From Leptolyngbyaceae cyanobacterium MO_188.B28 (GTDB lineage Bacteria > Cyanobacteriota > Cyanobacteriia > Phormidesmidales > Phormidesmidaceae), in contig JASJDH010000004.1 in the NCBI GenBank assembly GCA_030065175.1, positions 1 to 49,433 of the forward strand: a stretch of 49,433 bases of DNA. The letters run 5' to 3'. Made by a program: the position numbers and the translations under genes. Under the pieces are notes generated by a model that worked only from the letters and a program-made list of their open reading frames with translations, was not told where the DNA came from and did no database searches. Below, in pieces: positions 26,926 through 35,258 of the stretch. Numbering within the stretch: position 1 is the first letter of the stretch; every line of letters begins with the position of its first letter.

Positions 26926-27191
26926 AAAGGAATCTTTACACACGTCTGCAAAGATTATAACTTGCTCTTTCTAGCTCCTTACCGAACCGCAAAAAGCATT
27001 TTTAGGCGATAGGGAAAAATCTATCTCCCTCCCTTTCGGCCTTGAGGCAGATCAACGGATATCCAAATTACCGATCGCCAATTGGTCATGAAGGAGCTGA
27101 GGAGAAATAACCTCCCCTCCGACTCTCTACATGCCCGCCCACCCATAAGCTGTGCTTATATTTGAATTTGGACTGTACTTCTAACGCCCCC

Positions 27192-28979
27192 TTAATCTTG
27201 GAGAGTTGAATTAGCGTCTTCCTGAGACTCCCCGATAGTTTCTAAAATGAACGGCGGCGATTCAGCAACGGGGGTAGGCGCCGCCGGGATGGGGAAACCA
27301 GACTCATCAGAGCCGACGGAGTAGGGAAGAGAGGAGCCCGCCTGATTCCTTAGCGCTTGGGAAGGTTGCGCCGCTGGCGGCGTTTCAATCAAAGATGACA
27401 GGGTTGGGGAGGTTGAGGGCGAGGAATCTGCATTGGGAGAAGCGGATGCAGCAGCGTCCAAGGGCGGAGCGGGACTGACCGTTTCTGGATAAACCGACCA
27501 CCCTAGAGGAGAGTTGGGCTGTTTTGGCGTGGGATAATCCGGAATAATTGACTCTTTATCAATCCAATTGAACTCTTTCTGGTTTATCTCTGGATTCTCA
27601 ATCGGTTGAGTCCCCGAGGGAATCGTATCAGGCAGCGTTGTATCAAGTCGTCTAACGGCGGATTGCCCCGCTAAAGATTGTTCTGCAGGGAGATAGGGCG
27701 CGTCAAAATTCACCCCTGGCTCATCTTCCTGCCAATCTTCCAGGGGTGGAAATGATTGATCGGGGTCGAATCGAATTCCGCCAGCCTGTCTAGGGGGGGT
27801 GAAACGCAAGACTGTTCCGAACCCCAAGCCCATCAAGGCAGATACAAACATCGTCATGACTAAGGCGGCGTTCCGAATCTTAGTCCCCCGTTTGACGAAT
27901 TTTACCGACGGCTTACCCGGAGCGAATAATTGGGGGAAGCGGCGACTCGACCGGGGCGACGCCAACAAGTCTTTACTGGAGGCCTTACTGGGCGCGAACC
28001 GAGGAGCTGTTTCGTCGGCGACAAGGGAAACGACTTTATTGACACTGGGCGCTTGAAGACTCGGCGCGTTCGGTTTTATTGCGGACGTTATCTCGGGGTT
28101 TGCGGCGGTCTGAAATTGAGACGTCTCTGGTGAAGATTCTGACCGGATATCCGCTACATCCGGCAGCAGAGTCAACCAATCCTTCAGGTTGCAGATAGGG
28201 GCTTGATTAGGCAGACCTAATCCCCGCTGAATGGCCTGCTCAGTCGCCTCACTAATCTGGGGGCGTCGGTGGGGCGGCCATAACTCTGCCTCCTGATGTA
28301 TTTGTCTTTCCAACGGAGTCAGATTGCCCGTGAGCAGGTAATAGAACAGTGCAGAGAGGCGATAGACATCTGAATCTGAAGTTGTCAGTGTCTGGCCAGT
28401 TTGCAAATTGTCGGGATAAGCGTCCTGGGCGGAGCCATTTAGAGGAGTCTGCAAAGATTTGACTTCAGCGAGAGGGGCGACCAAAGAAACCCCCAAGCCC
28501 GCTAAAACAATGCGATGTGTTCCTGGTTTACGAAAAATAAAGCGTGGATCGAGATCTAAGCTGCGAAGGCCAACCTTTCGAATCGCCAAGACCGCATCTG
28601 CAATCTGGTGCAAATACCTTAGCGCGGTTGCTTCCGCAAGGGGGCGCGGTCTCTTAAACCCGACAATCTGAGCCAGGGAGAGTCCGACATCCGCCTCCAT
28701 TACAACAAAGACCAGATCGTTTTCCTCAAAGCAAAATAAATGGTCAACAATGTTTGGATGCTGCAGTTGCGCCAGCCGCTGGATTTGATCAATCAATTCA
28801 GCCCGCAGCAAAAACGAATCGAGTCCCTGAGGTAAATTATCCCTGAGTAATTTGACAGAAACTACTTGACCAGATGTTACGTGAGTTCCTCGATAACTCG
28901 CGCCAGCATCGTCCTGATGAGTAACAGAGTCAAGGACGTAATGGCCATTCTGGAGCGCGGCGCCAATCAGCAGAGTCAT
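27192..28979 (-). CDS. Membrane-anchored pseudokinase-like protein
   Basis: The protein has 595 residues. The N-terminal ~270 residues follow a Hanks kinase fold (VSVKLLR with Lys43, LQHPNIVDHLF, SDSDVYRLSALFYYLLTG), but key parts are lost. The glycine loop reads HQDDAGASYRG, the helix-C Glu is Gln65, and HRDxKPxN reads SLDLDPRF (catalytic Asp142 kept; Lys and Asn lost). DFG reads GLG (161-163), removing the Mg-binding Asp. One membrane helix (about 370-392) and a Pro/Ser-rich ~200-residue outer tail follow. It probably acts as a scaffold or sensor. Confidence 0.82.
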   Translation of the reverse strand: MTLLIGAALQNGHYVLDSVTHQDDAGASYRGTHVTSGQVVSVKLLRDNLPQGLDSFLLRAELIDQIQRLAQLQHPNIVDHLFCFEENDLVFVVMEADVGLSLAQIVGFKRPRPLAEATALRYLHQIADAVLAIRKVGLRSLDLDPRFIFRKPGTHRIVLAGLGVSLVAPLAEVKSLQTPLNGSAQDAYPDNLQTGQTLTTSDSDVYRLSALFYYLLTGNLTPLERQIHQEAELWPPHRRPQISEATEQAIQRGLGLPNQAPICNLKDWLTLLPDVADIRSESSPETSQFQTAANPEITSAIKPNAPSLQAPSVNKVVSLVADETAPRFAPSKASSKDLLASPRSSRRFPQLFAPGKPSVKFVKRGTKIRNAALVMTMFVSALMGLGFGTVLRFTPPRQAGGIRFDPDQSFPPLEDWQEDEPGVNFDAPYLPAEQSLAGQSAVRRLDTTLPDTIPSGTQPIENPEINQKEFNWIDKESIIPDYPTPKQPNSPLGWSVYPETVSPAPPLDAAASASPNADSSPSTSPTLSSLIETPPAAQPSQALRNQAGSSLPYSVGSDESGFPIPAAPTPVAESPPFILETIGESQEDANSTLQD

Positions 28980-29174
28980 TCGGGAAATCAGTAAGAGCGT
29001 AGAATAAAACTTCTGCTTATCCTAACCTCTTTCCGGGCATTCTTTAGTTCGTTTCAGCCAAATTCAGAGCATCTCTATGGAAATAAGAAGACTTTGAGAA
29101 TAACTGAGTACTTGAATTTAAGAGGAACCTGAGATCAATAAAACTATCGTACGCGCCGTTTTCCAGAACAATTC

Positions 29175-31928
29175 CTACGTCTCAGAAACTGGATAATGAG
29201 CAGCCAAAAACGCCTCTGCATCTGAACGCGTGCGAATCTTCCCATCTAATGTGGCCGCCATTAAGCGATCCAATAGGGTTCTATACTGAGGGCCGGGTTT
29301 GTACCCCAACTTCTTAAAGTCATTGCCATTCAGCGGCGGTTTGACTTTAGACCAGGTGGTTAGATACTGCCAGATAATTTGACCTAGGGGTCGCGGGTTC
29401 CGAACGCTGACTAATAAGAGCATCGATAGATCCCGCTGGCTTAGGATCTGGCAAATTTCACTGGGATGCTCACAAGCAGGGAGAGTATCGAGCAAATGAG
29501 ATTCGACCTGAGCTAAATCCGTCAACCGGTTGATGCTGTCAATCGGTAATTGTAAATTTTCAGCCGCCTGACGACGAAAATCAGGGGCTAATTGAGTAAT
29601 CAAGACTTCCAATCGAATCTGCCAGGGAATCATCTGGGTATGGAGATTGAATCGTTCCATCCACCGATCAACCCGACGAAGTTGATGCCAGAGGCGATCG
29701 CTCATCTCCAAGGAGCCATGCAAACATTTCAGCGCTCCCAATTTATCCAACAGCCCCAGCGCCAATTGCCAATAGGGCGCTTCCAGCACATATTTCAGTT
29801 CCCGCTTGAGTCGGGTCTGTAAACCCGGCGCCTTGGCCGCTTGTTTTTGGAGTTCAGGGTAGACGCCGCTCTCAATTGCATGGCGGATGAAGGCCTCAGT
29901 TTGGCCATCTATTTGAAACCCTAATCGAACGGCAAATCGAACGGCGCGATAAATCCGAGTCGGATCCTCAATAAAACTATTCGGATGGAGCACCCTAACT
30001 TGTCTATCCTGCAGATCCAGCAAGCCGCCAAAAAAATCGAGCAGTTTACCCGGCTCCGGCTCAGTTAACTGGATCGCCATGGCATTGATGGTGAAATCCC
30101 GGCGGTAGAGATCCTGACGAATTGAACTGGCTTCTACCTCTGGGTTAGCGGCTGGGTAAGGATAGAATTCGGTCCGAGCGGTGGCGATGTCAATCATCAT
30201 GGAATCCAGTTCAGAATCCTTATGCCATACCAGAGCGGCGGTCTGGAACCGACCATAGACTTGCAGCTCAACTTCAGGATTCTGCTGTTTGATCCGGCGG
30301 GCTAATTCTCCCCCCGCTCCCACTTGAGCCGACCGGTAGAAGCCGTCTACCACGAGGTCGACATCCTGCAACATCACGGGTTGGTTGGGCGCAGTCATCA
30401 ACAGATCCCGAACCGCTCCGCCCACTAGGTACAGATGCCACCCCCGTTGCTCAGCCGCTGTCGCCATCCCTTGCAAAATCTTCCACAGTCGGGGATTTAA
30501 ACAGGTCTGCAGTCGGGTTCGGAGGAACTGGGCGGAGGGAGGAGGGAGGAGGACAGCGCCTTCTGAATCCTCGACTTCACGATAAGTCACCCGATCTTGA
30601 TGCAACTGCCTGAGCACATCGGTGCGCGTGACAATCCCCACCAATTGCGCCTGATCCAGCACGGGTAAACGACCAATGTCGTAAGTCACCATGAGGGTTT
30701 CAATCTCTGGCAAGAAAGTGTCAGGGGTAATGGTCTTCAGATTCGTGGTCATATAGCCTTTTACCGGGGCGTGGCTAAACCCATGGTGCAGCGCCAAATC
30801 AATGTCTCGACGGGAAATGACGCCCACCAGAGCGCCGTGATCATTCACCACAGACAACCCTGAATGGCCATATCTCAGCAAAATCCGTTGCGCCTCTGCA
30901 ATCGTTGTCCTGGGACGGATAGTTCTGACTGGAGAAGACATCACCTCCCTAGCCGTGGGAGGCTTGGGAATCTGGCCCCGTAGTTGCTGCAGTAAATCAG
31001 CCATGATGGCTGAAGGGTCAACATCTCGCAGCATAGCTGAGGCGGCAGTGGGATGGCCGCCGCCCCCCAAAGGTTTAAAGAGGGCGCTGAGATTGACGCC
31101 ATTAGAGTCGGCGCTGCGGAAGCTGCGATCGCGGGAACGCCCAATCAAAATCAGCTTTTCCCCCTCCCCCTTCAGCGGATAGTGGGCCGCCAATATCAGG
31201 GTGTCGCTATCTGTCAAAGACATCAGTTGGGCCGCTAGGCTGGATAGCCCCGGGACATACCCCGCCAGGGACAAAATCACCCAGGATAGGCGATGCCCCC
31301 GAATATTGTCAGTTTCTAAAGTTTCTAAGGTATGACTGAGCAACTCCTGCAACATGGGAGACAGCCCCGGCTCGATCGCATCGGCGATAGCCCGCAGGCT
31401 CGCTCCCTGTTCCATTAACCAAGCTAAGGCGGCGGCGTCTCTCGAGGTAGACCGTTCAAACGTGAGGGAGCCCGTATCCACATGAATGCCCAGCGCCATC
31501 GCCGTGGCTTCCGCAGGGGTTAGAGAAACCTGCTTTTCCTGAAGCTGCTCCACCACTAAGGTGGTGGTGGCGCCCACGGGTTCAAGATAGCGCTCAAACG
31601 CAGAAATATCCGTCTCTGCAGTCAGATGGTGATCATAAACTGTCACCGGCAATTGATGGGTATGGGCGTGGTCAATCCAAGCAGCGGCAGGTCCTAAGCG
31701 ATCTCGCTGTTGAGTATCCACAACAGTCAAAGACCGGATCCGATTAGGACTCACAGCCCGTCTTTCGATCAAGGCGTACTCATCTCGGTGAAGCGCCAAG
31801 AAATTTTGCACAGCCGCATGACATCCGCCAGTCAAAACAATTCGGGAACCGGGCTTCAACCGGGTCACCCCAACTGCGGCACCCAGCGTGTCAAAATCTG
31901 CAGTTGTATGACATAGCACCAAATCCAT
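29175..31928 (-). CDS. DHH-CBS-CBS-tRNA nucleotidyltransferase fusion
   Basis: The protein has 917 residues from the ATG at 31928. A DHH/DHHA1 phosphoesterase-like domain (about 1-310, HTTADFDTLGA and YDHHLTAE, with GGGGHPTAASA) leads into two CBS domains (about 320-435). A class II poly(A)/CCA nucleotidyltransferase follows (about 480-910): LVGGAVRDLLM, the catalytic DVDLVVDG and RRDFTINAMA. The same layout is found in A-adding enzymes of species that split CCA addition between two enzymes, including Synechocystis. It would complete tRNA 3' ends; the tRNA-Gly gene in this window lacks CCA. Exact nucleotide specificity is inferred. Confidence 0.85.
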   Translation of the reverse strand: MDLVLCHTTADFDTLGAAVGVTRLKPGSRIVLTGGCHAAVQNFLALHRDEYALIERRAVSPNRIRSLTVVDTQQRDRLGPAAAWIDHAHTHQLPVTVYDHHLTAETDISAFERYLEPVGATTTLVVEQLQEKQVSLTPAEATAMALGIHVDTGSLTFERSTSRDAAALAWLMEQGASLRAIADAIEPGLSPMLQELLSHTLETLETDNIRGHRLSWVILSLAGYVPGLSSLAAQLMSLTDSDTLILAAHYPLKGEGEKLILIGRSRDRSFRSADSNGVNLSALFKPLGGGGHPTAASAMLRDVDPSAIMADLLQQLRGQIPKPPTAREVMSSPVRTIRPRTTIAEAQRILLRYGHSGLSVVNDHGALVGVISRRDIDLALHHGFSHAPVKGYMTTNLKTITPDTFLPEIETLMVTYDIGRLPVLDQAQLVGIVTRTDVLRQLHQDRVTYREVEDSEGAVLLPPPSAQFLRTRLQTCLNPRLWKILQGMATAAEQRGWHLYLVGGAVRDLLMTAPNQPVMLQDVDLVVDGFYRSAQVGAGGELARRIKQQNPEVELQVYGRFQTAALVWHKDSELDSMMIDIATARTEFYPYPAANPEVEASSIRQDLYRRDFTINAMAIQLTEPEPGKLLDFFGGLLDLQDRQVRVLHPNSFIEDPTRIYRAVRFAVRLGFQIDGQTEAFIRHAIESGVYPELQKQAAKAPGLQTRLKRELKYVLEAPYWQLALGLLDKLGALKCLHGSLEMSDRLWHQLRRVDRWMERFNLHTQMIPWQIRLEVLITQLAPDFRRQAAENLQLPIDSINRLTDLAQVESHLLDTLPACEHPSEICQILSQRDLSMLLLVSVRNPRPLGQIIWQYLTTWSKVKPPLNGNDFKKLGYKPGPQYRTLLDRLMAATLDGKIRTRSDAEAFLAAHYPVSET

Positions 31929-32034
31929 AGCTAAGAACAAGTATCACAAGTTGGTTAGAGCGTGCAAGCGGAGCCTCACAAAAATGACTTTCATTAGGGG
32001 GCTGATTTCTGATAGCTTACTAGTCAGGACTCGT

Positions 32035-32065
32035 TAATATTCTTGCTGCAGCAGCGCACTGCTGC
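32035..32065 (+). promoter_or_regulatory. psbZ leader: -10-like box and hairpin
   Basis: A TAATAT box at 32035-32040 is followed by a perfect 7-bp hairpin GCAGCAG/CTGCTGC with a 4-nt loop (32048-32065), 32 bases before the psbZ start. GGGAAGAGGAAAG gives the ribosome site. The hairpin may protect or regulate the mRNA. Confidence 0.4.
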
Positions 32066-32097
32066 TCCGCGATTACTTTATTTGGGAAGAGGAAAGC

Positions 32098-32301
32098 ATG
32101 TTATCAACACTATTACAACTCCTGTTTCAAGTTTTAGTGGTCGGACTGATTGTTTTATCATTTGGTTTGGTGATTGGTGTTCCGGTCGTTTGCGCATCTC
32201 CCCAAGCCTGGGACCAATCTAAAAATTATGTCTGGTTAATTTCAGGCGCTTGGGCTGTGTTAGTAGTTTTAGTGGCTGGTTTTAGCTTTCTCGTCGTCTA
32301 A
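32098..32301 (+). CDS. psbZ: Photosystem II protein PsbZ (Ycf9)
   Basis: The protein has 67 residues and two membrane helices joined by the conserved GVPVVCASPQAWDQSKNYVW loop, which is diagnostic for PsbZ. It lies at the periphery of photosystem II and helps hold PsbK/Psb30 and support antenna function. It is followed 17 bp later by ribH, a pairing often seen in cyanobacteria. Confidence 0.95.
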   Translation: MLSTLLQLLFQVLVVGLIVLSFGLVIGVPVVCASPQAWDQSKNYVWLISGAWAVLVVLVAGFSFLVV

Positions 32302-32318
32302 CTTTAATTTGAGGAACT

Positions 32319-32909
32319 ATGGCAGTTTTTGAGGGCGACTTTACTTCCCAAGAATCGCTTCGATTTGCATTTGTAATTAGTCGATTCAATGATTTGGTTA
32401 CAGGTAAGTTGCTGGAAGGCTGTCAAGACTGCTTGAAGCGGCACGGAATTGATATTGATCCCAATGGAGCACAGGTAGATTATGCCTGGGCGCCCGGTAG
32501 TTTCGAGGTTCCTTTAGTAGCTCGTCAGTTGGCGTTGACTGGTCGCTATAACGCTGTTATTTGTCTAGGGGCGGTCATTCGTGGACAAACGCCCCATTTC
32601 GACTATGTGGCGGCGGAAGTTTCTAAGGGGATTGCGGCGGCTAGTTTTCAGACCGGAGTGCCGATTATTTTCGGCGTCTTAACCACTGATTCAATGCAGC
32701 AAGCGCTGGAGCGAGCTGGCATCAAGAGTAATCTAGGTTGGAGCTACGCCATGAGCGCCCTTGAAATGGCTAGTCTAATGCGTCAAATCAAGGGGATTAC
32801 CCCTGCTTCTTACCCCCATGGCTTACCGGGCGCAGAGGTTGTCCAGAAACAGGCTTTATCGCCGTCTTTGGACAGCACAGTAGAACCTGACGCAGCTTCA
32901 ACTTCATAA
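32319..32909 (+). CDS. ribH: 6,7-dimethyl-8-ribityllumazine synthase
   Basis: The protein has 196 residues. Family motifs are [54 protein letters not shown] and [17 protein letters not shown]. It condenses ribityl-aminouracil with dihydroxybutanone phosphate in riboflavin synthesis. About 25 C-terminal residues (after PHGLPG) are a variable tail. It is probably co-transcribed with psbZ; no FMN riboswitch was seen. Confidence 0.95.
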   Translation: MAVFEGDFTSQESLRFAFVISRFNDLVTGKLLEGCQDCLKRHGIDIDPNGAQVDYAWAPGSFEVPLVARQLALTGRYNAVICLGAVIRGQTPHFDYVAAEVSKGIAAASFQTGVPIIFGVLTTDSMQQALERAGIKSNLGWSYAMSALEMASLMRQIKGITPASYPHGLPGAEVVQKQALSPSLDSTVEPDAASTS

Positions 32910-33049
32910 ATTCTCTACTTGTTGGCTTGTCCACAGCTGGATGTAGCTGGGATAGAAGTTTTTTCGCCACTATTTATTCATTTGGGAAAAAATAACTCTT
33001 GACAAGACCGGGATAATCTGAGAGTCTAGTATAAGTCAAAAAGAGAGAT

Positions 33050-33121
33050 GCGGGTATAGCTCAGTGGTAGAGCGTCACCTTGCCAAGGTGAATGTCGCGC
33101 GTTCGAATCGCGTTACCCGCT
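33050..33121 (+). tRNA. tRNA-Gly (anticodon GCC)
   Basis: A full cloverleaf is present: acceptor GCGGGTA/TACCCGC, D-stem GCTC/GAGC, anticodon stem TCACC/GGTGA around TTGCCAA (anticodon GCC), T-arm GCGCG-TTCGAAT-CGCGT, and discriminator T at 33121. The 3' CCA is not encoded and must be added enzymatically. A TTGACA at 32999 may be part of its promoter, though spacing to TAGTAT (33027) is long. Confidence 0.95.
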
Positions 33122-33302
33122 TTTATGAAAAGCCTAAGTAATCGGTCAGCTTTGATCAGATTTAAAGGCGACGTAGAATATAGCAAAAGTAAAACTCCTT
33201 TGGGCAACCTTGTTTTCTAGGAGAGATTTTAGCTAACCTGAACTTAGTTGATGGAAACTCGGTTTTCAGCAGAAGTCCTTTTATACTCTTCTACGGCTGC
33301 CT

Positions 33303-33716
33303 GTGCGTTCTCAAAAGAGCCAAAAGATTGATTTTAACGCCGATTACCCCTGTCCATGCCGTCGTCGTGGACGTATTGTGCCGATCACTCTTACAGAAGC
33401 ATTTGGCTGTGATCGATGTCAGCAAATTTTTGTGGTGCGCGAAGGGGAATATGTGATTGAACAACTTTCAACCCATTATCCCTATAAACGGGCTTGGCGC
33501 TGGACGGGACAACAATGGAATATAGACAGAACAACCCTGAGTAGAGGATATCTGCCCATTCTGCTGGTTGTCTTTTTTGGCGCAATTGTATTCATCCTAT
33601 TATTTGCAACCCTGCAACCGAATAATCCCGGAACAGGGTTCTTTGTCCGTCTTCTGGCGGCTCTGATGATCTCTTTACTCATGGTATTTATGTTTTGGTT
33701 AGCCTGCAGGCGCTAG
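33303..33716 (+). CDS. Zinc-ribbon protein with two membrane helices
   Basis: The protein has 137 residues with a GTG start. A short zinc ribbon is suggested by CPCRRRG (about 17-23) and CDRCQQIF (about 36-43). Two membrane helices follow (about 84-103 and 112-133). The family is not recognised, but the order is conserved-looking: the stop is four bases before the ProA-like gene, so the pair is co-transcribed and may act together. Confidence 0.65.
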   Translation: MRSQKSQKIDFNADYPCPCRRRGRIVPITLTEAFGCDRCQQIFVVREGEYVIEQLSTHYPYKRAWRWTGQQWNIDRTTLSRGYLPILLVVFFGAIVFILLFATLQPNNPGTGFFVRLLAALMISLLMVFMFWLACRR

Positions 33717-33720
33717 CTCA

Positions 33721-34965
33721 ATGTCAACCGTCTTCACCACTTCTGACTTAACCCGTACGGTTTGCCAGGTTCGTCAGGCAGCTTCAAAATTGGCTACCGC
33801 TAATCCAGAGTCCCAAAGTCAAGCTTTGGCGTCGATGGCCCAAGCTATCCTCGATTATCAAAACGACATCTTGGAAGCGAATACTCTGGATTTAGAAGCC
33901 AGTCGGGAAATGGCGATTCCAGATCTGGTGCTGGATTGGTTAAAGTTAACGCCCGAACGACTCCAATCCGTCGCAACTATTCTGCAGCGTCTAGCGGCTT
34001 TGGACAACCTCTCGCCTCAAACAGTAGGGCTGTCTTTTCCCAACCCGTCTCCGACTTATTGGCAATTGACTCCGTTAGGGGTGGTGGCGCTGATTTATGA
34101 AGCCTTTCCTGAACTGGGCGCGATCGCAGCTGGGCTGTGCATCCGCACCGGCAATGGCTTAGTTCTGAAGGGAAGCGGCGAAGCCAGCCAGTCTAACCAG
34201 ATGATTAGCCAAGTGTTGCGGGGCGCAATCGCAGACGTTGGCTTACCCGAAGACAGCCTACTGTTTTTACCGCCGGATCAAGGCGACATCATTCGAAATC
34301 TAGTGGCGCAAACCCAGGACATTAATCTGGTCATTCCTTACGGACGTCCCAGTTTGGTTCAACAAGTCGTCAAACAGTCGACCATTCCTGTCCTGCCATG
34401 CGCCATGGGGAATTGTTATCTCTTTTGGACCCTCTCAGGCAATCTAGAAACTGTGTACAGGATGATTGTGGAGAGTAGGCAAGAAGAACCCGACCCCGTT
34501 AACAGCATTGAGAAAGTGCTTGTCCACGAAGGGCACTCAAACTTAAACCTGACACGCCTATGGAGCCTTTTGAGGGAGGAAGGCTATACCATTCGAGGAG
34601 ATAACGCTTTAGTTGCTGAATTCCCAGATTTAGAGCTAGCGAGCCCATCAGAGTGGAAACAGTCTTACTTAGACAAAACCATCGCATTTAAGCGGGTTAA
34701 TAGTCTCTCTGAAGCCGCCATACTGATCAATCAGAATAGTAGCGGCCATGCGAATTGTTTGGCGACGGAATTGCTCGCTGACAGCCGCCAATTCACTCTG
34801 GAAGTTCACAGCTGTTCTCTCTATATCAACACATCTCCCAGTTTCTCGCGGAACCCTAAGCAAGGCACCAGCATTTCGTTGGGTATGTCAAGCCAAGAAG
34901 GGCGCTCCGGTGGTCTCATCGGCTTAGAAGCCTTGACTCGAATTAAGCGGATTATGAACGGATAG
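33721..34965 (+). CDS. ProA-like protein lacking the catalytic cysteine
   Basis: The protein has 414 residues and aligns along its length with gamma-glutamyl phosphate reductase (ProA), an aldehyde dehydrogenase-fold enzyme. Where ProA has RPxVCNAxE, this protein reads EPDPVNSIE with no gap, so the nucleophilic Cys is Val260. The YESRPN segment is also altered, to YEAFPEL. It probably cannot reduce gamma-glutamyl phosphate. Cyanobacteria can carry two ProA paralogues; this may be the divergent one, with a true proA elsewhere. The C-terminal GLIGLEALTRIKR is family-like. Function is unknown. Confidence 0.8.
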   Translation: MSTVFTTSDLTRTVCQVRQAASKLATANPESQSQALASMAQAILDYQNDILEANTLDLEASREMAIPDLVLDWLKLTPERLQSVATILQRLAALDNLSPQTVGLSFPNPSPTYWQLTPLGVVALIYEAFPELGAIAAGLCIRTGNGLVLKGSGEASQSNQMISQVLRGAIADVGLPEDSLLFLPPDQGDIIRNLVAQTQDINLVIPYGRPSLVQQVVKQSTIPVLPCAMGNCYLFWTLSGNLETVYRMIVESRQEEPDPVNSIEKVLVHEGHSNLNLTRLWSLLREEGYTIRGDNALVAEFPDLELASPSEWKQSYLDKTIAFKRVNSLSEAAILINQNSSGHANCLATELLADSRQFTLEVHSCSLYINTSPSFSRNPKQGTSISLGMSSQEGRSGGLIGLEALTRIKRIMNG

Positions 34966-35258
34966 AGAGGTCAGAAGATAGTTCAGAAATCACCTCCCGG
35001 GAGGAGACTGACGCCACTCCAATTTGAAGGTGAGCATAATTTAGAGCCTGAAAACCTTGAAATTACAGGGTTTAGACTCATATATTCTGCGCGGCTCTAT
35101 ATCTATTTGGAGCCAGACTATAGATAGTGATTCAGCGAGATAAGCGTTTGAATTTTTCGAGTTGCTTTTATAACATTCAAAAATATCCTGAGAATTCATA
35201 GCTTCGGAACCGTAACCTCCGATTCTCAGATTTTCGGAATTATAGCAATCCAGATGCT

